Origin: a virus
Length of the DNA stretch: 45,602 nt
Reading direction: 5' to 3' (one strand)
Virus record (IMG/VR): IMGVR_UViG_3300033388_002544
Coordinates: 1-45,602 of that record
Shown here piece after piece: positions 13,465 through 21,122 of the stretch. The first letter of the stretch is position 1; the number at the start of each line of letters is the position of its first letter. The position numbers and the translations under genes were made by a program. The notes under the pieces were generated by a model. That model was not told where the DNA came from. It searched no databases and saw nothing but the letters and a program-made list of their open reading frames with translations.

Positions 13465-14775
13465 ATGCCAAATGAATCCAATATGGAACTTACCTTTCTT
13501 GAACCAACTAAAATTACAATCAATCCAATAACAAAGCGTCTTCGCACTGACATGGGAGATATTGCAGAACTTGCAGACTCCATAAAACGCACTCGCCAAA
13601 TCATGCCTATTGCGATTAACAGAAAGAATGAACTCATTGATGGTGGAAGGAGACTGACAGCTTGTATTCTCTTAGGCATAAAAGTCTTTTGTGTTTATCA
13701 AGATACTATTGATGCTTATGAAATGAAAGAGTTAGAAATAGAAGCTAATCTTCATGGAAAGAAGTTTACTCCAGCAGAATACGACCTCGGAGTTAAAGAA
13801 CTTCATGATATGAAACGTCATAGACTTGGAGAAACAACTCCGGGAAAGAAAGGTGGTTGGACATTAGACGACACAGCAAAGATAACAGGAAAGACCAGAG
13901 GATCAGTTATAGCCTCACTTGATAGAGCTGCCCTTGTAGAAGCCTTCCCAGAATTGAGGAATGCTAAGAAGAAAAGTGAAATCACAAAGGCAGGGAAGGC
14001 TTTACGGAAGCTTGAAGAAGTAATGAATAATGTTTCAAAACATGAAGAAGCACTTAAGCAGCACAAGGATTTATTCACTTTAGTTAAACAGGATGCCCTT
14101 CGCCATATGACAGCAATGGAGAATGCCTCTGTAGACATACTTCTAACTGACCCTATTTACGGAATAGATGCTGCAACAATAGCTCAGGGAATAGGAGGAA
14201 AGACTGGTGGAATTACGTCAGCAGGATACCAAATAGATGACTCTATTGATAAGGCATTATTCTACTATGCTGTTCTCGCAAAGGAGAGTATTCGTTTCTG
14301 TAAGAGTAACGCTCATGGATACATATTTCATGCACCTGAACACTTTAATACAGTTAGGCAACTGTTCCTTGACTCTGGTTGGAGAGTGCATGTTAAACCC
14401 ATCATCTGGACCAAGAGAGAAACAGGTCAGTGTAATGTACCTGCCTCCTGGCCAGCATCATGTTACGAAAATGTAATGTATATACGCAGAGATGAATCAA
14501 GGATAGTCAAAGAAGGTCAACCAGATTGGATTCAATGTGATCCAGTAGTGGAAAGTAAACGCCTTCACCCTTATGAAAAACCAGTACCACTTCTTTCTAA
14601 CTTACTTAATCGAGTGGCAACTCCTGGGAGTGTAGTGTATGATCCTTTTGTAGGGTCAGGTTCTTCACTGGAGGCTGCATTGATTCATAAGTGTTTCGCT
14701 ATTGGGTGTGAATTAGAAATGGAGCCTTATGCTTCTGCACTTAAAAGGATGAATGATGTTGTTGAAAAACTGTAG
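13465..14775 (+). CDS. ParB-like domain fused to DNA methyltransferase, 436 residues
   Basis: Residues about 10-100 form a ParB/Spo0J-like N-terminal domain (INRKNELIDGGRRLTACILL). A linker with a helix-turn-helix-like segment (TLDDTAKITGKTRGSVIASL) and a charged coil follows. The C-terminal part is an amino-methyltransferase: motif IV DPIYG (229-233), HPYEKP (368-373) and the AdoMet motif DPFVGSGS (393-400) in the beta-class order. Motif IV has Ile where Pro is usual (DPPY). The enzyme probably methylates adenine or cytosine in DNA, perhaps against host restriction; no restriction gene is present. Fusions of this kind are known in phages. The gene starts one base after the previous stop. Confidence 0.88.
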   Translation: MPNESNMELTFLEPTKITINPITKRLRTDMGDIAELADSIKRTRQIMPIAINRKNELIDGGRRLTACILLGIKVFCVYQDTIDAYEMKELEIEANLHGKKFTPAEYDLGVKELHDMKRHRLGETTPGKKGGWTLDDTAKITGKTRGSVIASLDRAALVEAFPELRNAKKKSEITKAGKALRKLEEVMNNVSKHEEALKQHKDLFTLVKQDALRHMTAMENASVDILLTDPIYGIDAATIAQGIGGKTGGITSAGYQIDDSIDKALFYYAVLAKESIRFCKSNAHGYIFHAPEHFNTVRQLFLDSGWRVHVKPIIWTKRETGQCNVPASWPASCYENVMYIRRDESRIVKEGQPDWIQCDPVVESKRLHPYEKPVPLLSNLLNRVATPGSVVYDPFVGSGSSLEAALIHKCFAIGCELEMEPYASALKRMNDVVEKL

Positions 14776-14828
14776 TAAAGGAATGATTAAACTTATCCCA
14801 TCAATCTTTTCAGTAAAGGAGAACTAAA

Positions 14829-15125
14829 ATGCCTGGATTCCCACCACAGAAAGTAAAGACCCAGATTCTAATAGATGCTCTGCATGAAGCAAAGTGTGTA
14901 TGTGGAGAAACTAACTTCGTACCCGTCTTCAAAGTACGAGTAGCTAATAGATTCCAGTCACCCAGCGGCCAGCCAATGTTAATGCAAATCCCCAATGGCT
15001 TCCTCTGTGCTTCTTGCGGACTCATTAACAACTATGATAAGGATACACAGAAACAGATAGACATGTTTAATAAGGAGGATAAAAGTGGCCCTATCGTGGA
15101 TCAGGGACAAAAGCAAGAGTCGTAA
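14829..15125 (+). CDS. Zinc-ribbon-like protein, 98 residues
   Basis: ATG after AGTAAAGGAGAACTAAA. CVCG (residue 23) and CASCG (residue 60) give a four-Cys ribbon on either side of a beta stretch (FVPVFKVRVANRF). The C-terminal 30 residues are charged and probably flexible. It overlaps the next gene by 41 bases in another frame. Possibly a nucleic-acid-binding or transcription-related protein; no more can be said. Confidence 0.72.
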   Translation: MPGFPPQKVKTQILIDALHEAKCVCGETNFVPVFKVRVANRFQSPSGQPMLMQIPNGFLCASCGLINNYDKDTQKQIDMFNKEDKSGPIVDQGQKQES

Positions 15126-15402
15126 TGAAAAGCTCTGCCTACGGTGTATGGAGTGTTGTAAGATAGTAGCATTTCCACTGGCATTTAAATATGACAACCA
15201 AGATATGCTTGAATTCTACAAAGCGAGAGGTTTCGATGTCAAAATTATACAGGATATCCCTCATATTGCTATTGATAATCCTTGTCCTCACCTGGATTTA
15301 GAGAAAGGCTGTAGGATATATGCAACTCGGCCAAAGTGGTGTAGATTATATGATGGAAGATTTGATCCTTTTGTTAGGGATAAGTGCTTGTGGAATAAGT
15401 GA
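15085..15402 (+). CDS. YkgJ-family Cys-cluster protein, 105 residues
   Basis: GTG start after TAAGGAGGATAAAA. The Cys pattern CLRCMECCK, NPCPHL, GCRIYATRPKWCR and a final Cys near 101 is that of the YkgJ/CxxCxxCC family, presumed to bind Zn or Fe-S. The biochemical role of this family is not established. The gene overlaps the previous one by 41 bases and lies ahead of a small membrane protein and the polymerase. Confidence 0.85.
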   Translation: MALSWIRDKSKSRNEKLCLRCMECCKIVAFPLAFKYDNQDMLEFYKARGFDVKIIQDIPHIAIDNPCPHLDLEKGCRIYATRPKWCRLYDGRFDPFVRDKCLWNK

Positions 15403-15411
15403 AGGAGAGTA

Positions 15412-15642
15412 ATGTTAGAACTATATGCTCAGATATGGATAGGTGTACTTGGTAGTAGTGCAATCTGGCTGGTTGGAAGTTTAGGTAAATGGAAAAGATG
15501 GGGTTATATAGTAGGACTTTGTTCTCAACCAGCATGGTTCTACACAGCTATAATAAATGAACAGTGGGGTATTTTTGCACTTGCCCTGTTTTATACCTAC
15601 TCATGGCTACATGGGGTATATAATTACTGGTTAAAGGAGTAA
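15412..15642 (+). CDS. Small membrane protein, 76 residues
   Basis: ATG after GTGAAGGAGAGTA. Three hydrophobic segments (YAQIWIGVLGSSAIWLVGSL; WGYIVGLCSQPAWFYTAII; WGIFALALFYTYSWLHGVY) with aromatic boundaries, a pattern shared with small PnuC-like membrane proteins of phages. No transport function can be shown. It precedes the polymerase gene by three bases. Confidence 0.75.
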   Translation: MLELYAQIWIGVLGSSAIWLVGSLGKWKRWGYIVGLCSQPAWFYTAIINEQWGIFALALFYTYSWLHGVYNYWLKE

Positions 15643-15645
15643 TCC

Positions 15646-18054
15646 ATGTTCGTAAAAACTGAAGGTCCAACAGATGCAAAAATAATGTTAGTAGGAGAAG
15701 CTCCAGGAGCAGAGGAAAACAGAACAGGTAGACCATTCTGTCCATCAGAGCCTGCAGGACGTACCTTAAACACTCTCCTCTCCAAAGCTAACCTATCTCG
15801 CCAAGAAGTCTCCATTGCTAATGTAGCAAGGGAGCAGCCTCCTGGCAACAAAATGCAGTTCTTCTTTGACGACTACAAACACAGAGTACCGAAAGAGATA
15901 CTTCAGAATTGGATTCAGTACCTCAAGTCAGAGATAGAAGAACGCCAACCTAACATAGTAGTAGCTCTCGGAGCAACAGCTCTATGGGCACTTACTGGGA
16001 ACTATGGTAAGAACAACGGAATAGAGGTCCATCGTGGATACTTAACTGAATCAACTCTAGTTCCAGGAGTCAAAGTCCTACCCACTTGGCATCCGCAGAA
16101 GTGTAACTATGAATACAAACTCCGCTGGTCTGCTATAATGGACCTCCGGAAGGCAGTAGCTAATTCAAACTCCCCTGCCATGCCAGTTGATAATCGTGTA
16201 CTAAACTGTAACTTCTCCAGACGTGAATACCTTGACTGGCTTCAACACGTCTACCACAACCACCAAGGTCCACTCTCAGTAGATATTGAAACAGCTAATC
16301 CTGGTTGCCATATAGACATAATGGGAATTGCTGATTCTCCACTACATGGAGTAGCTTACACTATCCTCAATAGAAGAGAGCCAAAACACAGTCTTGAGAA
16401 AGAAGCAGAGGTCTGGTATTGGATAGCAAAACTGTTTGATAAATTTCCACTGATCCTCCAAAATGCTTCATTCGATATGTGTGTCCTCTGGCTGCACAAC
16501 CATATCCTCTGCCGAAATATTGTCTTCGACACAATGGTAGCAGGTCATGTTTGTTGGCCTGAGTGTCCTCGTTCTCTTGGCTTTCTTGGTTCCGTCTGCC
16601 TAAATGTACCAGAGTGGAAGTCCACATCTGACACATTTCCTGCTCTCTACAACGCTGCAGATGCAGCTAACACATTTGGCATTAGAAATGCTCTTGAAAA
16701 AGAGATAGACAAAACAGGACACAGAGAAGTATTTGAGGATGAAATGTCTCAGCTCTATCCATCTGCTATGCTTCAACTCCAAGGAATAGCTGTTGATGAA
16801 GAATACAGAGCAGGACTACTCAAAGCTACTTCTACCAGGCTAACAGAATTAGAGACTCAACTTGAAACTGACATTGGGAAGAAGATAAACCTTAACTCAC
16901 CTAAACAACTTCAAACTCTCCTCTATGTAGATATGGGTCTACCAACTCAATACAAAAGGAGAAAGAGTGCAAGTGATGAAAAAAAGAAAACAGCTAATGC
17001 AGAAGCATTAGTAAAACTATCCAGGACAACAAACAATCCCATCCTTGATAATATTCTCGAAGCAAAAAAGCTACTAAAATTAAAGAGTTCCTTCCTTGAC
17101 ATCCAACTATCACCAGAAGGAAAAGTTCATACTTCCTACAATATAACTGGTGCCACAATGAAGAAGGAGAAGAAGGGAATCATAATAGATGAAGAGGATA
17201 GCTTCAAATCCTTCGGTCGTTGGTCATCAAGTAAAAGTATAATCCTTACATATGGTTCTGGTAACTTACAGAATATACCAAAGCTTGCTCGTAAAATGTA
17301 CAGGGCACCAAGTGGCTATATGATAACACAAGGAGACTACAAACAAGCAGAGGCAGTAGTAGTTGCTTATGAAATCAGAGACATACTTCTTATAACTCTA
17401 TTCAAAGCAGCATTCGGCCTTTCTGGCCAAGAGTGTGAAGAAAGATTCTTAGATGTCCATAAACTAACAGCTTCCACTATGTTCAACATCCCAATCCAGG
17501 TAGTCACAAAAGATCAAAGAGGAGTTGGTAAAACCATCCGGCATGCGACTAACTACTCAGCAGGTCCAGGAGTAGTAGCCTCTCGTCTCAACTGCCCCAT
17601 GCCTGAAGCTAAACAACACATTAAAAGATTCCACCAAGGTTGTCCACAACTCCACTTATGGCATAAAAAACTTCAACAAGAACTACGACTAACAAGAACA
17701 CTTACTAACCTTCTCGGAAGAGTCCACTACTTCCTGTCCAGATGGGGAGATGAATTATTCCGTAGTGCCTATTCTTACATTCCACAGTCGACAGTTGGAG
17801 GACTACTAAACTCTGCACTAGTCCGCTTCTACCGTTCCTACTGCTCTGACGTAGCCCTTCTTCTTCAACTCCACGACGCAATTTACGTCATGCATAAAGT
17901 AGACGAAGCAAAAGATGTTAGAAAAGCCATGCGAGAAAAGATGCTCTTCCCTATTACCTCATCCTACGGAGAAGAATATACAATAGATGTTGACTTCTCT
18001 GTTGGAGATTCTTGGGGAGAAATGGATACAATTATGGATGAATCTTATAATTAA
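15646..18054 (+). CDS. Uracil-DNA glycosylase / family A DNA polymerase fusion, 802 residues
   Basis: Residues 1-175 match family 4/5 uracil-DNA glycosylases: GEAPGAEEN (17-25), GRPF, NVAREQPPGN and WHPQ (148-151). A 3'-5' exonuclease follows, with DIE (213-215), LQNASFDM (271-278) and YNAADA (335-340). The polymerase part has motif A GDYKQAEA (563-570), motif B QRGVGKTIRHATNY (624-637) and motif C QLHDAIYV (741-748). Motif C lacks the usual Glu after HD (HDA), and the Phe762 position of E. coli Pol I is His633, as in some phage polymerases. The glycosylase may strip uracil from the template as replication proceeds. It starts after TTAAAGGAGTAATCC and is the genome's replicative polymerase. 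Confidence 0.93.
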   Translation: MFVKTEGPTDAKIMLVGEAPGAEENRTGRPFCPSEPAGRTLNTLLSKANLSRQEVSIANVAREQPPGNKMQFFFDDYKHRVPKEILQNWIQYLKSEIEERQPNIVVALGATALWALTGNYGKNNGIEVHRGYLTESTLVPGVKVLPTWHPQKCNYEYKLRWSAIMDLRKAVANSNSPAMPVDNRVLNCNFSRREYLDWLQHVYHNHQGPLSVDIETANPGCHIDIMGIADSPLHGVAYTILNRREPKHSLEKEAEVWYWIAKLFDKFPLILQNASFDMCVLWLHNHILCRNIVFDTMVAGHVCWPECPRSLGFLGSVCLNVPEWKSTSDTFPALYNAADAANTFGIRNALEKEIDKTGHREVFEDEMSQLYPSAMLQLQGIAVDEEYRAGLLKATSTRLTELETQLETDIGKKINLNSPKQLQTLLYVDMGLPTQYKRRKSASDEKKKTANAEALVKLSRTTNNPILDNILEAKKLLKLKSSFLDIQLSPEGKVHTSYNITGATMKKEKKGIIIDEEDSFKSFGRWSSSKSIILTYGSGNLQNIPKLARKMYRAPSGYMITQGDYKQAEAVVVAYEIRDILLITLFKAAFGLSGQECEERFLDVHKLTASTMFNIPIQVVTKDQRGVGKTIRHATNYSAGPGVVASRLNCPMPEAKQHIKRFHQGCPQLHLWHKKLQQELRLTRTLTNLLGRVHYFLSRWGDELFRSAYSYIPQSTVGGLLNSALVRFYRSYCSDVALLLQLHDAIYVMHKVDEAKDVRKAMREKMLFPITSSYGEEYTIDVDFSVGDSWGEMDTIMDESYN

Positions 18055-18061
18055 CTAATAG

Positions 18062-18076
18062 TGTCAAATTTTGACA
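18062..18076. promoter_or_regulatory. Dispersed palindrome, site 4
   Basis: TGTCAAATTTTGACA, a perfect 7-1-7 palindrome between the polymerase and the next gene. It is preceded by CTAATAG and followed six bases later by ACTTAG. Confidence 0.8.
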
Positions 18077-18105
18077 TGCTCTACTTAGTCGAATAGGAGA
18101 TTATA

Positions 18106-18336
18106 ATGCGATTAATATTGTTTGCTAAAGATAGAAGTCAATTGCAGTATTATGTAAAATTACTACGCTTAACACCAGTTGATTATGTATATATTGATAA
18201 ACCAGAACGCCTCTACGGATTACGCTTTGGTTTATACATAAAGTTTCCGGAGTGGAGTGAAAATATGTCATTAAAAGAGGTAATAGAAATTCATGCTCTT
18301 ATTGAATCATCAATAGAATTAAAAATAGCAGAGTAG
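18106..18336 (+). CDS. Small orphan protein, 76 residues
   Basis: ATG after AATAGGAGATTATA. Alpha/beta (RLILFAKDRSQLQYYVKLLR; LRFGLYIKFPEWSEN) with a C-terminal helix. No family recognised. It is the first gene after the palindrome at 18062 and precedes the helicase-like gene. Confidence 0.72.
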   Translation: MRLILFAKDRSQLQYYVKLLRLTPVDYVYIDKPERLYGLRFGLYIKFPEWSENMSLKEVIEIHALIESSIELKIAE

Positions 18337-18340
18337 CCGT

Positions 18341-19546
18341 ATGAGAAAACTTGACAACTGGCTCTCGAAATATATCGAGTATACTAAGGAAACTGAAAGT
18401 GCTCCTATCTTTCACAAATGGACAGCTATTAGTATGATTGCTGCAGCACTTCAGAAGAAGGCTTGGTTTAAACTCGGAAGAATTAGAGTAAACAGTAATT
18501 TATATATTGTCTTAGTGTCAGAACCAGGGGTTGCCAGAAAAACACAAGCTCTTATCTTTGGGGAGGAAATACTTGCAGAAGTGCAAATGATTCATAGATC
18601 AGCTGATGCTACTTCTCAGCCAGCCCTTCTTGATGATATACAATCAGCTCTTGAAGAAGATGGACTTCCTGATGGAAAGATACTAAAACATAATTCTCTA
18701 AACATCGTATCAGGGGAGTTTGAAAGTTTCCTTGGGCAGAAGAAAGAGAATACCAAAATGCTGATTACTCTAACAGATTTATTTGATTGTAAGCAAAGAC
18801 CATTTACCTATAGAACACGACATGCTGGTGATGCTATTATAGCTTCTCCTTGGCTTAATCTACTTGCAGCTACTACACCCAGCTCTCTTGCTAACTGCCT
18901 TCCTGCTCAGGCTGTTGGTGGTGGACTTACATCACGAATGCTGTTCATATGGGCAGAGTGTGGTGGAGCTAAGCAGCCAGAACCAGAAGAGACAAAAGAG
19001 GTTATTGAACTTAAAGAGTTATTAATTTATGACCTCTCTATGATAAGGAAGATTACTGGAGAATATAAATTCTCAGACGCCAGTAGAAAATGGTGGTATA
19101 AGTGGTATGATGAATATGAACAACTTGACCCTGATAGATTATGTAAAGAACCATCTTTCAGTGGTTGGTATAGTAGAAAGCAGATGTTTATCTTAAAGCT
19201 TGGGATGATACTAACTGCTTCAATGCATGATAAACCAGTAGTGGAGGTTGCTGAATTTGAGAAAGCCCTAACTATGCTGGAAGAAGTAGAACTAACAATG
19301 GCTAATACATTTGTTGCTGTAGGAAGAAGTGAATTAGCCTCTGATATAAGTGATGTTACTAAAATTATTAAAGCGCACGAGAGGATATCAGAGAAGGCAT
19401 TGATGAATTTAGTGTGGAAGAATATGGATGTGCAGAGATTTGATCCAGTGATAACTACTATTATAAAGAAAGGAGATGCTAAGAGGGAGTTTAAGGGGCC
19501 AGATGGTAAATCAGGAATATGGTATTTGTGGATTGGAGGAGAATAA
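18341..19546 (+). CDS. DUF3987-type helicase/primase-like ATPase, 401 residues
   Basis: The N-terminus (LSKYIEYTKETESAPIFHKW followed by AISMIAAAL, residues 8-37) and the phosphate-binding stretch VSEPGVARKTQAL (59-71, Lys67) match DUF3987/RepA-like ATPases, which often serve as phage replicative helicases. The rest is helical and ends in a likely winged-helix segment (IISEK-like ALMNLVWKNMDV). It stands with the polymerase as the second core replication gene. The ATG has only a weak ribosome site, so it may be coupled to the previous gene four bases upstream. Confidence 0.75.
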   Translation: MRKLDNWLSKYIEYTKETESAPIFHKWTAISMIAAALQKKAWFKLGRIRVNSNLYIVLVSEPGVARKTQALIFGEEILAEVQMIHRSADATSQPALLDDIQSALEEDGLPDGKILKHNSLNIVSGEFESFLGQKKENTKMLITLTDLFDCKQRPFTYRTRHAGDAIIASPWLNLLAATTPSSLANCLPAQAVGGGLTSRMLFIWAECGGAKQPEPEETKEVIELKELLIYDLSMIRKITGEYKFSDASRKWWYKWYDEYEQLDPDRLCKEPSFSGWYSRKQMFILKLGMILTASMHDKPVVEVAEFEKALTMLEEVELTMANTFVAVGRSELASDISDVTKIIKAHERISEKALMNLVWKNMDVQRFDPVITTIIKKGDAKREFKGPDGKSGIWYLWIGGE

Positions 19547-19547
19547 A

Positions 19548-19904
19548 ATATTTTATGATGCAAAGGGATGTACCAGGTTAGCCAAGTATCTTTGCATAAT
19601 TGAATTACCCGATGGAAGACGACTTGAGTTTAATCTTTGTAAAGAATGCAATAAAATGAACTGGAAAGTTACTACTCAACTTAAGGAGGATAAGATGGCA
19701 GAATTTAAAAAATACAAAAGAAAAGGCTTGAGTGAAATGCGACCTTACATACTTGGTGAGGATATGACAGATATTAGTGTAGCCGCAGTAGATGATCCAT
19801 CAAATGATATGGGAATGATTGCTCGCAATCCAAAGAATCATAATGATCAATGGTATGTAGCAAGAAAGTATTTTGAGGATAATTTCAATCCAGTGTGCTA
19901 TTAG
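19548..19904 (+). CDS. Zinc-ribbon orphan with possible AUA start, 118 residues
   Basis: The open frame has no ATG/GTG/TTG with a ribosome site near its natural beginning. AUA at 19548 lies six bases after GGAGGAG, directly after the helicase stop. If AUA is used, the protein begins with a zinc-ribbon-like part (GCTRLAKYLC, LCKEC) and continues in frame into the 69-residue product that has its own ATG at 19695. The upstream part could instead be a degenerate gene fused to the next. Confidence 0.4.
   Translation: MFYDAKGCTRLAKYLCIIELPDGRRLEFNLCKECNKMNWKVTTQLKEDKMAEFKKYKRKGLSEMRPYILGEDMTDISVAAVDDPSNDMGMIARNPKNHNDQWYVARKYFEDNFNPVCY
19695..19904 (+). CDS. Small conserved-looking phage protein, 69 residues
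   Basis: ATG after TTAAGGAGGATAAG, an ideal site, making this the safest start in the frame. The sequence KGLSEMRPYILGEDMTDISV with IARNPKNHNDQWYVARKYF resembles short proteins seen in many phages, though I cannot name a family or role. It is the last early gene; its TAG overlaps the stop of the convergent late arm, with no terminator between. Confidence 0.8.
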   Translation: MAEFKKYKRKGLSEMRPYILGEDMTDISVAAVDDPSNDMGMIARNPKNHNDQWYVARKYFEDNFNPVCY

Positions 19905-20173
19905 CCATTCCATGTTGATTCCTCCTTTAAATTCCAACTTGACTCCCCGGCCCTGCTGACAGCGATATAATAGGTCATCATGCCATGCAGGGCCACCTCG
20001 TCAAAAAAATCATCCTGTGCATCAATAATCAAGACACCATTAAGCAAGAATAAGGTGTCCACAAATCTCTTGTCTTCCAGCGTCCCACCTTCTCCGTAAC
20101 CATAGTCATGCACTTGGCAAGCTTGGATTATGTTCTGTCCAAAAAGGCTATCAGGAACCAGCCAGTCCCCCAA
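19901..20173 (-). CDS. DUF1353/phospholipase-A2-like small protein, 90 residues
   Basis: Last gene of the late arm. The segment NIIQACQVHDYGYGEGGT, with HDYxY, followed by an Asp-rich helix (DKRFVDTLFLL) and a Tyr/Val tail (YYIAVSRAG), resembles small phage proteins with a DUF1353 or phospholipase-A2-like His-Asp pair. Catalysis is unproven. The start is TTG at 20173, since no ATG or GTG precedes the conserved part; GAGGG lies about ten bases upstream, at the end of the previous gene. It may have a lysis or membrane role. Confidence 0.6.
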   Translation of the reverse strand: MGDWLVPDSLFGQNIIQACQVHDYGYGEGGTLEDKRFVDTLFLLNGVLIIDAQDDFFDEVALHGMMTYYIAVSRAGESSWNLKEESTWNG

Positions 20174-20185
20174 TTTTCCCGGCCC

Positions 20186-20290
20186 TCAACCGTAACTATC
20201 AAGTGTCTCTTGAGGGAGATTGAAAAATGACGGCCTGGCAAGGATGTTGCCAAATTGCTGTAGTTGTATAAATCTGCTAATGAAATCCAT
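20186..20290 (-). CDS. Small protein, 34 residues
   Basis: ATG coupled to the previous stop (TAAATG), after GCAGAGGT. The sequence MDFISRFIQLQQFGNILARP is typical of short phage proteins ending late operons, but no family is known to me. Its stop lies just before the TTG of the next gene. Confidence 0.5.
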   Translation of the reverse strand: MDFISRFIQLQQFGNILARPSFFNLPQETLDSYG

Positions 20291-20407
20291 TTACCTCTGC
20301 CTTGCACCTTTTCTTGTTTTCTTGGGCTTTGCACATCCGCCACGGCCTGCATTAGCTCCAGTTCCTTTGCCGCTTCCATCTCGTTTAGGTACTCCCTTCT
20401 TTGCCAT
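20291..20407 (-). CDS. Gly/Lys-rich small protein, 38 residues
   Basis: ATG after GGAGGGAGGTGAAACAG, a strong site. The N-terminus (RDGSGKGTGANAGRGGC) resembles the Gly-rich DUF5320 pattern (RDGTGPxGxGPxTGRGxGxC), and the C-terminus is basic (KPKKTRKGARQR). Function unknown. Confidence 0.6.
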   Translation of the reverse strand: MAKKGVPKRDGSGKGTGANAGRGGCAKPKKTRKGARQR

Positions 20408-20412
20408 CTGTT

Positions 20413-20760
20413 TCACCTCCCTCCATTATATTGAGCATGTATCCATTCAGCCCGAACAGTCTTTTTGTAATAAAGATAATACATCGGGCCTAAACCTTTT
20501 TGCATACGCTCTATAATTTCATTTCTGTCTATTCCAGGCGCAAGATGGCGAGTCCTGAAATCAAAAGCACAACAGATTAAATGTTTACTATTAAGTTTAC
20601 CACCATCAACTTCTTCCGCCCCTCTGGTAATCCATAGTGGATAATCATGTGGGTAGCATACGCTGGCAGCCTTGATAATAAGACCAACCGGCAGAAAGAG
20701 GAAATGTTCAGGTTTTAGCAGTACGTCCTCTTTTATGTATAAATCTCTGTTGATATTCAT
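20413..20760 (-). CDS. M15-type peptidase, putative endolysin, 115 residues
   Basis: Likely cleaves peptidoglycan cross-bridges (D-Ala-D-Ala carboxypeptidase/L-Ala-D-Glu peptidase fold) for lysis. Zinc ligands would be His60 and Asp67 in SKHLICCAFDFRT and His108 in AEWIHAQY, the M15 pattern (SxHxxxxAxD, then HxQ). The two Cys in place of the common Gly are unusual. It is short, with no separate binding domain. The start at 20760 is chosen for GGTGGAG six bases upstream; a longer frame from 20796 overlaps the previous gene. A membrane protein lies directly upstream. Confidence 0.72.
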   Translation of the reverse strand: MNINRDLYIKEDVLLKPEHFLFLPVGLIIKAASVCYPHDYPLWITRGAEEVDGGKLNSKHLICCAFDFRTRHLAPGIDRNEIIERMQKGLGPMYYLYYKKTVRAEWIHAQYNGGR

Positions 20761-20761
20761 T

Positions 20762-21007
20762 TCAAACTCCACCATTAGTTTTTTTAGTCCGCTCATCTAT
20801 CCGAACAACAGCTTCACCTATCTCTGATAGTTTGTCTGTAACTTTCTCAAACTTCTTATCACCCTTTTCAAGAATGTCTTTGAATGCTTCTAAATGAATA
20901 TCACAGCTCGTTTGATCAACCTTGCAATCAACCTTTTTCTGTTGCATTCTAAACATAAGCCCCACCATTCCTATAACAGTTCCACCTGTAGCTATTTCTG
21001 TCCACAT
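20762..21007 (-). CDS. Membrane-anchored coiled-coil protein, 81 residues
   Basis: N-terminal membrane segment (IATGGTVIGMVGLMFRM, residues 5-21) followed by a charged helix (FEKVTDKLSEIGEAVVRIDE). Such proteins beside the endolysin in phages are often called hemolysin XhlA-like or holin-associated. A lysis role is likely from position but unproven. ATG after TTGGAGAGGTGAA. The stop is two bases before the endolysin start. Confidence 0.68.
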   Translation of the reverse strand: MWTEIATGGTVIGMVGLMFRMQQKKVDCKVDQTSCDIHLEAFKDILEKGDKKFEKVTDKLSEIGEAVVRIDERTKKTNGGV

Positions 21008-21041
21008 TTCACCTCTCCAAGTCAGGGTTAGGTTGCTTCAA

Positions 21042-21122
21042 TTATTGCTTTAAAAATCGGATCTCGGTATCTCCATTTGGCATAATATTTATTATGATGT
21101 CATCCTGGATTATTGCTTTCAT
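21042..21122 (-). CDS. Tiny protein, 26 residues
   Basis: ATG overlaps the stop of the fibre frame (AAAATGA). Product MKAIIQDDIIINIMPNGDTE plus IRFLKQ, beta-like. The coupling favours a real gene; too short to identify. Confidence 0.45.
   Translation of the reverse strand: MKAIIQDDIIINIMPNGDTEIRFLKQ

Noticed and set aside
20128-20379. 83-codon minus frame MEAAKELELMQAV
   Set aside because: Overlaps three small frames with better starts (20407, 20290, 20173) and has no ribosome site.
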